Translations under genes and position numbers: made by a program
Part shown: in pieces, positions 30,835-43,233 of the stretch
Position numbering within the stretch: the first letter of the stretch is position 1
How the letters are laid out: every line of letters begins with the position of its first letter
Notes under the pieces: generated by a model
The model's database searches: none
The model's input: the letters and a program-made list of their open reading frames with translations, nothing else
Told to the model about the DNA's origin: nothing
NCBI GenBank assembly: GCA_047967505.1
Contig: CM106539.1
Origin: Dipteris shenzhenensis
Taxonomy: Eukaryota > Polypodiophyta > Polypodiopsida > Gleicheniales
DNA: 64,000 nt
Reading direction: 5' to 3' (one strand)

Positions 30835-31275
30835 AGTGATTCAAAGTGGGAAGGAGAGTTAGACACCCGTAGTTCGACCACCACTGGTTATTATTTTACC
30901 CTCGGCTCAAGAGCTATCACTTGTAGTAAAAGGCAACCCACTAAGGCCTTGGAGGCTTAGTAATGTGCTGCTTGTTTTACTACTTATGAGGCAGTTTGAC
31001 TTTGCCATTTACTTGGGCAGATTGGGTTCCTGCAGACATCCCCGACCATCATTCACAGTGACAATTAGAGTTGCTTTGCACTTGCTCAAAACCTGATGTT
31101 CCATGCTCACACTAAGAGTATTGAGATTTAGTACCATATTGTCCCAGAGAAGGTGCTCATGGATGTCATTTAGCTTACCTATTGCAAGATGGAGGACAGC
31201 AAGGGAAATATCTTGATCAAGCCCTTAGCACAACAATTGCTTAGGGACCATTCCAGATCACTCAGATGATCCATG
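30835..31275 (+). pseudogene. Copia 1 RNase H
   Basis: It reads DSKWEGELDTRSSTTTGYYF, then KRQPTKALEA, IHSDN, FHAHTKSIEI and LIKPLAQQL, the ordered motifs of copia RNase H up to the pol C-terminus. Several stops are present. Confidence 0.85.
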
Positions 31276-31295
31276 ATCTAGGAGCTGAGAGGGGG

Positions 31296-31880
31296 TGTTA
31301 GAGGTAACATCTCATGTATCATAGAGTGAGGGCCTTGGTTGTGGGTCTACCATCCCATGAGAGGCCGAGAGAAGGCCTTGCTTGTGTGTTTGCCTGCCCA
31401 GGAGAGGTAGAGGGAGGTAGCTATGGGGGTTGCCTAGCCCTCGATTGTGTGGAGGTGTACGGAGAGGTACATACCTATTTTCACTCATCTCCATGTCCGT
31501 ACCAAGCCGAGCTGACTATCGTATTGTAGAGAGTGTTGCCAGGCACATGCGGGGCGATTTTGCCCTCTTATATGGCCTATTCAAGGCTATCACTAGGCTG
31601 CCTTTATGGTGCCCAAAAAGCACCTTGGTGGGGGATCATTTATGCCCCCATGCATGGACATGCCCATTGACCTACTAGTTGCCTAGACCCACCCTAGGTC
31701 AGCCTCTCCATTTCAGTTAGTATCCAAGGCCCTCTCCCCCATTTTCTTCATCTCATTGTACAACCATCAGTTCACTTTATAGTTGAGGTTTTCCCCTAGT
31801 AGTGGAAGGGTTTTCTCCTGATATCTTTGTGCAAGTCTCTCTTGTTCTCTCAGTTTTCTAGTTCAAATTTGTGAGTAGTT

Positions 31881-31912
<32 letters not shown>

Positions 31913-31930
31913 GTTGTTCAGTTCCATTGC
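31296..31930 (+). repeat. Copia 1 3' LTR (right end approximate)
   Basis: Begins TGTTAGAGGTAACATC right after GAGAGGGGG. A (CT)n run lies at 31885-31912. The right boundary could not be fixed because no second LTR is visible. Confidence 0.6.
31885..31912. repeat. (CT)n microsatellite in copia 1 LTR
   Basis: About 28 bp of CT repeat near the presumed 3' end of the LTR. Confidence 0.9.
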
Positions 31931-32399
31931 ACTTCTCATAGGAGACTCATTATTGGTCTTAGAGTGCATATGCAATCTATGAGTTCCCCAAAGACACGAG
32001 CTAGAGCTATTAGCTAAAGGGGTAATCTCATCAAAAGCTCAAGTCACAATAAGGGATATCTAAAGCTCCTTCACTAGTGTAACCTCAAGCAACAGATAAG
32101 TAAGATTCATTATTGGTCTTTGATGTCTTCGGAAGACCAAGGTTATGATCTTCAACACCTCACGTGCAACACTGCACCGAAATAGCTTCACTTACCAAGG
32201 TGAGCCAGTGGAGATAGTGCAGTCATACACATACTCTTGGTAGTCTTCACAGGGCCAATTTTCACGATAATCCATGCAACCAAGGGCGCATGACACGCGA
32301 GGACAGGGAGCTTTGGCCTGACTAGAGAGGCAGTGATTTTAGGCGCACTTTGAAGATCCGTGGCAATAGATTGGAGGAGATCTGAGTGGCTACAGGTGA
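31931..32399. other. Unassigned sequence between copia 1 and family U
   Basis: Repeated phrase ATTCATTATTGGTCTT/ACTCATTATTGGTCTT (about 31946 and 32107). May belong to the copia LTR or to family U. No coding supported. Confidence 0.4.
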
Positions 32400-33590
32400 T
32401 TATGGGGTCTAGGATGATTCGGAGTAAGCCCTCAATACCCCATCAAATAGTATAGGCGGAGTTCACCATGACACCACTCCGGATTGATGCCAAATTTCAG
32501 ACAGTGACTTTCCTCCACAGAGTTTGGGCCTTACCAACTAGAGACTGTCGAGGCTGTCATTGGATTCATCAAAACGGTTAGCGAGAGCGGGGTCAGCACA
32601 GCATGGTATGCACGCGTATCCACGTGGTTTGCCAGTCAAGGTATTCCGATGAACCAGCTTCTCCCCTTTCAGTACAACATGGATGAACTGCCCAAGTTGA
32701 TCCATGAGATGACATTAACCATATCATGCGATTAGATCTCCTCTAGCTCCATATGCCTCGAACTTGGTGGGGTGGGGGGGGGACCAAGAGTTCCCCACCA
32801 GATCCAGTTCTATCACAACCACTTCTTGAGGGCATCAGAGGATGGATGCCTCTTTCGTGAGGGGCATGGCTTTGGTCCACTATCATAGTTGATACACTTC
32901 CATGACCATCTCTACATTGGGCTCTATTTGATTCAGATGCAACAGCACAAACAGACACTATTGAGACAGATCAGACAACAACACAGGAGGGGACCGTGCC
33001 ATAGGATGCTGAGGTAGACCAAGCGCAGCAATATGTGATGGACTTCTATGCATTTGAGTCAGCTGTAGGACATAGCGAAGTGGAGGGGGAGGAGCTAGCT
33101 AGCATGAGGGTCAGCAAGGAGAGATAGCGCAATGCTGCCAAGCTAGAGAGGCAGAAACCACACGACACGGAGAGTGACTAGAGCACGCAAGATCGAGGTC
33201 CCGATCCATCTCAGCTATCCTTAGAGAAGACCGTTAAAGAGAAGGCATCTCTCTTGACCTAGCCCACCAGATACAGAGATCGAGTAGACCACATCCTCCA
33301 CCACTGCGAGAGACAACTCAACAAATGCAGATCCGAGACATCTTTGTGGCCCACTGAAGAGCCACCACTGTGGATTTTGAGGTCTAAGTTTTCAGTTTTA
33401 AGGTTTTGAGTTTGAGCTCTTGACTTCTTTAGCTCAGCATAGCACTCAGCAAGAGCCCTAGCACACCCTTTGCTTCAGCCCACATAGGCTTGTATGAGTT
33501 TCTTCTCTTGATATATTTGTCCCAAAGGCCCATGAGGTCTTCCAAGGACATTAATATATCTTTCTTTCTTTCTCTCACCTCATGCCAGTA
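32400..33590 (+). mobile_element. Unnamed repeat family U, fuller copy
   Basis: The right half matches the inverted fragment at 21905-22460 and ends in the same TTAATATATCTTTCTTTCTTTC tail. The left half has coding-like frames (ETVEAVIGFIKTVSESGVST, AWYARVSTWFASQGIPMNQL, MDFYAFESAVGHSEVEGEEL) interrupted by stops. None resembles RT, transposase or other proteins I can name. The left boundary is uncertain. Confidence 0.55.
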
Positions 33591-33607
33591 AGGAGGGAGA
33601 TGGGGTA

Positions 33608-34440
<833 letters not shown>

Positions 34441-34500
34441 CATGAATAAGATAAGTTGTGTGTGTATATGCATGCACGCACATGTATGTGTGCATGCATC

Positions 34501-34503
<3 letters not shown>

Positions 34504-34546
<43 letters not shown>
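34504..34546. repeat. (TG)n microsatellite
   Basis: About 40 bp of TG, set in a wider stretch of ATGCATGCACA-type alternating sequence (34460-34620). The open frames on both strands here are by-products. Confidence 0.95.
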
Positions 34547-34548
<2 letters not shown>

Positions 34549-35088
34549 TTTTCACATGTGCATGTGCTTGCATGTGTGCGTGCATGCACATGTTTGTATG
34601 TGCATGCATGCATTTGTGCACATGAACACTTTTCCTATCCTTAAAATATATTATTGTTGTCACTGTTTCTACCAAGTGCAAGTTTCGAGGGTGTTGGTCA
34701 CCTACAGTCATATCGTTGCTCGTTGTAGCATAGGTGTTCACAAGTGTAGCATAGGTCCTCGGGTCATGTTCTGGTGAGAGGTGTAGGCTAAAGTGTGGAA
34801 AGCATATCTCATGCACACGTGGGTGAGAAAGAGGGCTTGATCATAACGATTGATGGAGGCTCTCGCCTCCACGTGAGTTCAAGGGTTTAGAAGGAGATTT
34901 CAGGGTTTGAAAAGGAGCCAAGGTTGAGAGAGCTATCTAGGACTTCCAGGGTTCAAAGGGGGTTGCAAGGTTTAGGAGGAGTCCAAGGTTGAGGAGTGGA
35001 GAGCTAGTCTCCTTCGCGGTTTGGAGGGGTAAGGGTTGAGGAGGAGGGACAAGGAAGGAGGAGGAAGGGGGAGGAGAAGGAGGAGAGA

Positions 35089-35136
35089 GGAGGAGGAGGA
35101 GGAGGAGGAGGAGGAGGAGGAGGAGGAGGAGGAGGG
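35089..35136. repeat. (GGA)n microsatellite
   Basis: About 16 GGA units inside a GA-rich stretch (35035-35145). Confidence 0.95.
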
Positions 35137-35853
35137 AGTACAAGGGTAAGGGCATGCTAGAACATGATAGTGTAAGAGAAAATGGATGCAATGGAGATCA
35201 ATTACATGAACACAATAGTGAGCTTGAACACTGAGCCCCAAAGAGTGGGAGCTTCATTCCATTGAGAGATATTTATACATGTTGGTCTCTACACAATCCA
35301 TAGGTACCTCCGTGGTGGGGTCTCTTTTGTAGGAGACCTTTTGGACATGAGTCCCTCCACTTTTGGGGGGGACCTTTTGGGTCTCTACACAAAGTGGGGG
35401 ACCTTAAAAAGTGTAGGCTTTTAGTATTTCTCTCTCTAGATTTAGCATTTCTCTCTCTAGGTCTTGATTTTGCAAGTATGATTGGATCTTTTTCTAGAGA
35501 GGATTTTGGCTATCCTCATCCTTTAAGATTCATCATACCATCTTTCAGGTTCAAGATATTACAAGCAAAGCTTTACCGCTACTCTACACACACAATGCTC
35601 TCAGAGTTGTTGTCCTAGACTGCACTTCTGGCCCTTGTTGCCATAGGGTTAATAACTCCCCTGGACCGATTTGATTACCTGTACTCGGGTTATGGTTGAG
35701 TCTGTAGATGATGTTGTGCTACGATTGTCTTTACCCAATGAGTATAGTAAAGATGGCAGTAGTGATAGATGGAGTGAGCTTATTGTCAATCTTTTCCTTG
35801 TAATCCATGAACACCGTAGATTGCTTGCTCAGTTTTTAAGAAGCTAGTGTCAA
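35137..35853. other. Sequence downstream of gypsy 3 ORF3, possible LTR
   Basis: No coding. It contains repeated GGGGACCTTTTGG/GGAGACCTTTTGG phrases (about 35330-35410) and CTCTCTAG repeats. It could include the 3' LTR of gypsy 3, but no second copy is visible to prove it. Confidence 0.4.
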
Positions 35854-38791
35854 CTATTTCTTCAAACACACACACACATAATGCTCTTGAAGAGATATGG
35901 CTCTTTGAAAGAGGCGACTTGCTGTTTGAGCATCTATCTGTTGATTTGGATTGAAGCTGAGGTTGGGCAAATGGTCATCAATGGTGAGGGACACCTCCAG
36001 TATTACTGCTAAGGCTTCACTATATTTTGCACTTTCCTTGAGTGTTTTTTCATAACTGATTTGCATAATTGATGCATGTTTGTCCAAGGCTTTCTTCATT
36101 TGATTTTAGAGTTTCTATTGATTAATGGCCAATTGCGAGGAGCATCTGCACTATCTGGATCATGATGATTAGCATCTCGCCAGTAGCGACGGGGTACCAC
36201 ATCAAATGTGGGATGCGTGCGAAAGGAAGATGGAACCTGTAAGTATTCAAGGAGGTACTTTTCATTGAGCAGCTTTGGCCTATGCCAAGCAAGCTATGGC
36301 TCCAATTTGATGTTGATGTCTGGAGTGATTTGTGCTTGGCAGATACTCATGAAATTCTAGAGAGGTCCCATCCTCCTCTTGACTGCATGTTTGGGTATTG
36401 CCTCCAAAAATCACCAATGGGATTACTGGGCATGGGAATCCTATCTGTATCTTGATGCAACTCCTGTGTGGGTGTGCAAATTGGATTATCCAATTCTTGA
36501 AGCTCATTGATGGAATCATTAATGGTGTCTTCCATTGAAAACTCAAGGGAGATTGGAGGAATATGTGGTCTTGGGGGAGAGGAAGAGGTTATAAGGGAAA
36601 AGCTTGAGGTCGAAGCAAGTAGTGAATTTGAGAAGGTAGAAGTAGGGATGTTGGTGGAAAGTGGAGGGAGAGCAAGACAAATGGATTTGACAACTTGATA
36701 GTCTTCAAGGGATGGATTATCAAGTGTTGAAAAAAATTTAGGTGTAACTAGATGATAGGAGTTAGATTCTTGGATTAGGCGATAGTGTTGAGAGGCATGG
36801 GCAAAGAGGCATGGCAAGGAATATGGGTTAGCATGGATTTCTAGAAAGGTATGGAGGATAGTACTGAAGTAAGGGAGGGATGTGAGTCATCGGCTTGACC
36901 TAGTAGTTGAATTTCCAACTTGGAAATTATTGCCTTTTGATTTTTCCACTCCATGCACTTGTCTTTATACTTACCCAGTGTGGAGGTGTATGCAAGCTTT
37001 AGGCTATTGAATTGTTGAGCTGCTTTTGGATGCCTTGGAAATTGATCATTAAGCATGCGGTGTTGGAGTATCTCTTGATCTTGAGCATCCAGTTCTTCTT
37101 TGGTGTTCACAAGTATCTCTCTTGATGCCATGCATTCCTTCTCTAGTGCTTGAATTTGATGTTTACCTTCCTTGAGGCTGTTATGCAACTCATTGTTTGT
37201 GTCTAATGTTGCATGGAGTTGATCCTCTTTAAGGAATATTCTTTCATTTAAGTGCACCATTTCCTTCTTGATATCATCACCAGTGGCTTGCATTTGGGAG
37301 AGGGATAACTCGACCTTTTCCTTTTGGTTCAAGGCATTAGATAGCTATAGGTGTTTTTCTTGGAGAGAAACCGTGGCTTGTAGGGCATCCTTTCTACTTT
37401 CTGCTAGAGCATTTTGTGCAAAGAGCTATTTTGCTACATTTGTTCTACCATGCTTTCCTTGAGCTTAATAATTTCAGTCTCGGCACTTTGCAACTTGGTT
37501 TGGAGTAATGGGAGCATCTATCTTTCCATTTCTCTTTCTTGCTCATCTCATGCCATGGTAGCAAATAATTGAGACCATTGTTGTAATTGTTGGGTGTGAT
37601 GTTATATGATCTGGAATGTGCTATGGCCTTGCTTGTATTGGACATATAGTTGACTCCCATGTGCCCATGTGGAATTTTGATCTATTTCTTGAACAACAGT
37701 CTGTTGTATGGTGCCACTAGAGACATTTAGGGTTGTGACTCTAGAGTCGTGGAGTCATCAACCTTGGTGACTTGTGATTCTTGTGTTGAAAGGGGTGTAG
37801 AGTCTTCCTCTTGCTCTATTGCAAACCCAATTATTATGGCCAATAGATGGGCAATGTAGCTTTTGCCATTATGTGTAGTGGATACATAATTGGTTAGCAG
37901 CAAGGATATGTGTTGAGCCCAGTCTTGTAGTTTTGCCCTACAAAGGAGTGTAAGAGTTTTTACTGACATATAATTTTTTCTCACTCCTGTATGATTGAAA
38001 ATGTCAGCCAAAAACTTACCTACCTCTTTGCATATGGGATCCAAAATCATATCATGGTGTATTCCCTCGCTTTGTGACTTTGTGTTAGGTGGGAATAAAT
38101 CCTGAATCTTAGATAATCTTGCATCCAAGTGTTTCTTTGGATATTCTTCTTGTGCATCTAGAAATGAGAAAGCCTCCTGCATAGTGGATCTACTGAGGTA
38201 GATCTATAAGGGCTTTTCTTTATATGTTAATGTGCTGTACTTATCTTTCTCCAACTCTCTGCTTTTATATGATGTTATGAATTGACAAATGTATTCTGTC
38301 ATAGCAGGTGTTGGTAAGAAGGATTTTAGCTTCTCAAAAAGACTTCCTAGATCCTTTGACTACAAGAAGTTGTAAGCATCGGGTGACATGGTGAATGTTG
38401 AGACTCGTGGCCATACGAGTTGTATTGTTTCATTTGTTGCTAGCTCTTTGTTGGTTTGGTCATCAAAGTGTTCTTCACCTGCATCCTGCATAGTCAATTG
38501 CTCTGCCTCGATTTCCCCTGACTCTAGGATCCTGAGGTTCTGTGGCATATTTTCTTGGCATGTTGCATTTATTTGCTCATCAGTATCACTGTCTAGAACC
38601 ACTAGCCATGGTTGTAATGGTGTTGACCTCTGGGTTGGTGATTTTGGATCATGTCCTTCTTTAGGTTGGTGATTTGAGGAGGGCTGTTGAGGTTGAGGCT
38701 TGGGCTTTTTGGCATGGTGTCGCTTTGTCGATGGCATTGTAGGCCTTTTTCCCATCTTATTAGGCTGTCTGCACCCTGGCATTTCACACAT
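35854..38791 (-). pseudogene. Gypsy 3 extra ORF downstream of pol (coiled-coil protein)
   Basis: A long coding-like tract in the same orientation as pol. It opens with a basic, Pro/Gln-rich head (KRHHAKKPKPQPQQP). This is followed by DSDTDEQINAT and a helical part (FSFLDAQEEYPKKHLDARLS, VGKFLADIFNHTGVRKNYMS). A strongly heptad-patterned coiled coil then spans about 36841-37410 (EKVELSLSQMQATGDDIKKE, KEGKHQIQALEKECMASREI). It ends with a Ser/Pro-rich part (36347-36817) and a final helical stretch (35854-36099). Only a few stops and frameshifts interrupt some 2.9 kb. No transmembrane segment typical of env-like ORFs was seen. Function unknown. Confidence 0.65.
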
Positions 38792-39244
38792 GAATCATAT
38801 CCTAGTTTGATAGTGCCAATATAGTGCCATGTGCTAAGAGTGCTTGTTTCTTTTGTGATTGGCTAATGCATTTTACTCTTTTTATGATGAGGGCATCGTG
38901 TGTGTGGATCAAAACAAGTATCTCTTGGGGCTTTTATTTGTGCAATTTATTGGTGGTGCTCGAAATGTGTGGGTGCACTATGGATGACTAGTGAGGTGGG
39001 CATTCCTCTTGTATGCTTAATTTGCTAAGGGATTCATAGGGTAGCTAGGACTCAGTCATCACCTCTGAGCCCTAGGTTGAAGTCGATTGAAACGACCTAT
39101 ATGTGCGAAGTCATACATATGCTAGTGAGTGATCGTGATACAATCTAGTCCTAACTATTGAAGACTTGGGGCCCCCAAATCTTTATTATTGTTAGAGATG
39201 GCTTGCATGTTGTAGTAGTGCTTCAGTGACTCTTTTTTATTATT
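38792..39244 (-). other. Spacer between gypsy 3 integrase end and the extra ORF
   Basis: About 450 bp without supported coding on either strand. Confidence 0.5.
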
Positions 39245-39640
39245 GTTGTGAACTGGATTCCATCCAATGTTTCTAGCAAAACAGCTCCGATGGGGTTCAT
39301 TTTTTTGACTCTATAATGTCCTTGACCTAGAAATTTGAGCTTGCCCTTATGGACTTTGGTATTGTATAGCAAAACTAGGTCACCTTCCTAAGGCTTGATG
39401 ATTTATGTAGAAGATAAAGTTAGTAGCCAATAGATAGTGTCAAAATTTCTTCACGTTGTAGATCATTGCCAAGGCTTCTCTTTCTGTTGTGGTGTAATTC
39501 ACCTCCACATCATTAGCTGTCTGCTTCCAAAGTATACTGGGTAGTCTTTGTTGTGTTTGCTAGGTTGACATAACATACTCCCTACTACATAATTGGAACT
39601 GTTAGTATGTACATGAAATTCTATGTCTCGATTTGGTACC
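39245..39640 (-). pseudogene. Gypsy 3 RNase H start joined to integrase end
   Basis: RNase H is recognisable from FHVHTNSSNYVVGSMLCQ to FIFYINHQAL (with frameshifts). Immediately afterwards the sequence changes to GDLVLLYNTKVHKGKLKFLG, the C-terminal end of gypsy integrase. The rest of RNase H and nearly all of integrase are therefore deleted at about 39410-39420. Confidence 0.8.
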
Positions 39641-39820
39641 ATTAGAACAGGGTCTGTGATCAATCTCCACTTGAGAGTTTTGAATGCTTGTTCGCATTTG
39701 TCTGTCTAGATGACATTGACTAGGAGCTTATATAAGGGACTTGCAATCATGGCATACCTCAGTATGGACCTTCTATAGTATCCGACATGGCCCATGTGAA
39801 GACTTGGACTCCCTTGGCAT

Positions 39821-40582
39821 TTAGTGGGGGGGAAATTCCATGATTATCTTTATTTTGTCCATGTCAATTGCAATCCCATGTCGAGAGACTACATGTCCCA
39901 AGACAACTCCGTGTGTGACCAAGAATTGGCATTTTAGAGGATTCAAAGAGATTCCATACTCCCTGCATTTTTTTAGCACTTCTTCAAGGCATTTCAAGTG
40001 ATCCTTTTTTCCTGAGTGTACGCACAAGTCATCGAGGAAGACTTGTAGGAAGTTGTTGAGGAATTACTTGAAGGTGTTGTACATGACCCTTTGAAAAGTA
40101 GATGGGGCATTGTAGAAGCCAAATGGCATGACTTTGTATGAAAAAATGCCCCATTCTATGTCAAAAGCTATCTTTGCCTGATCTTGAGGTGCAATTTGTA
40201 CTTGGTTGTACCTGTGGAACCCATCCAAGAAGCTATACACTTCAGATCCCGCTAGCCTTTCTAAAACTATTTCAGTCAATGGTAGGGGATAGTGATCTCT
40301 GATTGTTGTTGCATTGACACTCTTGAGATTCACGCATATTCTGAGCTTCTTGTTTTTCTTAGGAACAATCAGAATTGGTGACACCCAATCAGTATGCTTG
40401 ATCTCATAAATGAAACCAACATTTAGTAATTTTTCTAGTTCTTCATAGACATGGGTGCCATACTTGGGATTTGTCATGTAAGGTTTGCACACCTTTGGTT
40501 TGGATCCTTCCCTTATTGGTATGGTATGTACTGCAACTTTAGGGGAAATCCCTTTATTTCTTTGTAGGACCAAGCCATGCAA
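39821..40582 (-). pseudogene. Gypsy 3 reverse transcriptase
   Basis: Motifs in order: VHTIPIREGSKP, WVSPILIVPKKNKKLRICVN, DHYPLPLTEIVLERLAGS, YSFLDGFHRYNQVQIAPQDQ, MPFGFYNAPSTFQRVM, then (after one in-frame stop near 40063) VFLDDLCV, the catalytic Asp-Asp pair. Then LKCQFLVTHGVVLGHVVSRHG. FLDGFHRYNQ-type sequence is typical of Athila/Tat RTs. Confidence 0.92.
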
Positions 40583-40769
40583 TCTCTATATTCCATCAAC
40601 AATGCTTTTAATTCTTCTTCTTCTTCTAGAGTGAGCTGCTTGCCGATGTATACATGCTTTTCTTCTTCTCCGTCCAAGGCAAGATTTAGTGTCCTTGTCT
40701 TGGTTGTGGTCCTTCATAAACTAGGGTATCCTCAATATTCTCTTTTTCTGTGAGATCTAATTCCGTGCC

Positions 40770-41573
40770 TCATCTAGGCATTGCTATTGTTGCTTCTCCC
40801 CTAGTGTAGTTTTTGAAGTAATTGGGAACTTCCCTTAGGCCTTCATGGCACTTTGAGGTGCTTGCTTGGCTGCTGCTAGCTCCACTGGAAGATATTTGGT
40901 CCAATTCACCCGTGTTCCCTTGTTCTTCTTTTTTGTTACTATTCACTATTTCACTTTTCATTCTTACATTGGGTTTGAACTTTCTAAGCTTTTTGCTTTG
41001 TGAGACCAGTGATGGATTTTCAATAGGAGCCGCACTCCCAAGGAGTGGTTCTTTGGCCATACAAACACCTTCAAGTCCTTTAGGATCCCATTCAAAATTT
41101 GGAGACTCAGGTGCTTTTGTGGGCTTAGTTAAGTACAATTCCACCACCTTGGTCTGCATTCTTTCAAATTGGTTGAAGTGCTCTATCTTGACCTTTTGGC
41201 ATTGTACACCCTCCCTTTTTTTCTTGGACCGATTGCTATTAGCTAGTGTTGGAGGGTCGATCTTGGGGTATTCTATGGCCACGAGTGCTTGTAGGATTGC
41301 CAAGTCATTGTCAAATACTTGGCCTTCCAAGGTTGCATTATCAACTTCTGTTTTTATATCCCAATAAATGTCTGCACCATATCCTTCTATGATGCCATAG
41401 CCTTCTATGATGGCCTCTCCAGGGTCACTGTCCCACTTGATGCTTGCCATGAATATTGACGTTTCCACTACTTCTGATTCATCAACCCAGATTGGTGCTT
41501 CTAGTTGTATCATTTGAGCATCCACATCTGGCAGCATTGGATTTGTTGTTTTGCAGTTTTCTATTGTAGCCAC
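40770..41573 (-). pseudogene. Gypsy 3 long linker ORF between protease and RT
   Basis: 267 codons are open. It is acidic at the N-terminus (VDESEVVETSIFMASIKWDS) with a short internal repeat (IIEGYGIIEGYG). It then becomes basic (RSKKKREGVQ, KKLRKFKPNVRMK) and ends in a Ser-rich segment (SSSGASSSQASTSK). It resembles no enzyme. Such long spacers before RT are known in the Tat/Ogre branch. Beyond the stop, the pre-RT region QLTLEEEEELKALL is readable. Confidence 0.65.
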
Positions 41574-41576
41574 TGC

Positions 41577-42270
41577 CTATATCCAATTATTGATGTCACT
41601 TTGTGTATCCCCTTCTATGGGTTTTAGTACATTGGTAGGTATAGGGGATGCATGAGTGGCGGTTGTAGTGGAGGAACTGTCTTCTACATTTCTAAGAATA
41701 GTGGGTTTGATTTCCCCTATTCCCAAATTTATCTTGACAATAGTTTCTCTATTTTGGTTAGTGATTCTATCAATGGCCCAATCATGGAGTACCAATGCTT
41801 CCCAAAGCCGTGGTCTTCCCAACAATATTTGGTATGTTGTGGCTCCCTTGGGAAGATTCAAAATAGTAAACTGGAGAGTGAACCTCACTCCAGTAATTTT
41901 TGTTGACACATTGTCAACCGACCACTATTGCTAGGTATTGGCCAAAGGCTTTATTCTCCAGCGGGATGGTTACATTTTTTATGTCATCCCTAGCACCAAA
42001 TTTTACTGAAATTAACTTTTCCTCTTCTTCAGGTGGGGGGAAGTATTGTGAAGATTCGATCCATCCCTTGAAACTCTCCCACAATGTAGGGTAATTTCTG
42101 AGTAAGGTCCCAATTGGCATTGTGATGGGGTAGCTTATCAAGCTTGCTAGTGCGGTGCCATGCAATTGGGGGTGCTTTGCAAGTTGCTCTATTACCCATT
42201 GGAAGTTGTTGGGATCAATCACTGTGTCAATGCTTGGTGCTGATGGTGCTCTGACCTCTGCTGTTGCCAT
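41577..42270 (-). pseudogene. Gypsy 3 GAG/protease region
   Basis: An open frame starting MATAEVRAPSAPSIDTV runs for about 118 codons. After a frameshift it continues with LPKGATTYQILLGRPRLWEA and VLHDWAIDRIT. The I-L-L-G-R-P box is the second half of gypsy aspartic proteases. A canonical D-S/T-G active site was not found, so the protease may be degenerate. Confidence 0.7.
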
Positions 42271-42590
42271 CTTGTCTGTCTCAAATTTTTCTTACTCCTG
42301 TTGTACCCATTGCTTCAAGGCTTGGTAACCATTTGGTAATGCACCTTCTCAGTTTCAACATTGGGGTATGCTTCCTTGGCTCCTTGGGTGGCACTTTTCA
42401 TGGATGTGCTAGGCATGGTCCCACTGTGTTGTGGGATTGGCATGGCTTGTTTGCTAAAGGGCTCTTTGCTTTTTAAGCGGAAAGGAGTTTTTGCCATGCC
42501 ACTTCTTTCTACTATCTTGTTATGATCAAGATTGGCTGTGATGCTACATTGTAATTTTCCACACTTATCATCCCCAGGGTACATCAGGTT

Positions 42591-43233
42591 TTACTTCCAT
42601 GGTTGGTTGAGGCTTTGTTTTAGTGGGCAGTCCATGCAAACATGCCCAACCCCGCATTCCTTGCACACAAGTTGGAATGTAATGGGGTTATCCTTGTGTG
42701 GGCATTCTGCTATGCGGTGGTTTTCTCCACAACCAAAACACTTAATGGGTGTTCGATATGTGGTGGGCCTTACTTGATTAGCATACACCAGGATGAGTCC
42801 TTTGGCACCATCCATCTAGTACATAGGGTATTCGGTTTCATACTCATAGTGAGGTTCCAGCTCTTCAGGTTGGAGTTGTTGCATCAAAACTATTGGAGCA
42901 AGATTGGGAGCTCATGGATATTGCAGAGGATTGGGATTCCTCATTAGTTGAGGCACTTATGTTCTCACTAGGATTGGGTTAAGACGTGGCACTTGTGCAT
43001 TAGGTGCCAGTGCCAGTTGTCTGTACATTGGGATTGGCGGCGTCGAGGTGTGTGTGGGTTGCGGGGCATTTGTCGAGCGAGGGCAAGTTGTAGGTACTTA
43101 ATCTTCCAAGATTTGATGGTGGGCAGGAGGTGTGAAAATTTAAAATTCGCAGGAGGAGCAAAAATTTCAGTCGCCGATTTCCCCCCCTCTGATGATACAT
43201 GTTAGCAGAATTGGATATCCCAAATAAGTGCAA
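42591..43233 (-). pseudogene. Gypsy 3 GAG C-terminal region with two knuckles
   Basis: It contains CFGCGENHRIAEC and CKECGVGHVCMDC. Both follow C-x2-C-x3-H-x4-C, one residue shorter than the usual retroviral knuckle. The upstream frame is broken but coding-like back to about 43233. Confidence 0.75.

Larger units (their letters stand above)
28560..31930 (+). mobile_element. Decayed Ty1/copia element 1
   Basis: The order on the plus strand is: GAG C-terminal half (about 28580-29090), protease (about 29190-29430), GAG pre-integrase (about 29530-29630), a linker that normally precedes RT (29700-29830), then unrelated and purine-rich sequence in place of RT, RNase H (30835-31275), a polypurine tract (31284-31295) and a 3' LTR beginning at 31296. 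Integrase and RT are missing. Many stops. The right LTR end is not resolved. Confidence 0.8.
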
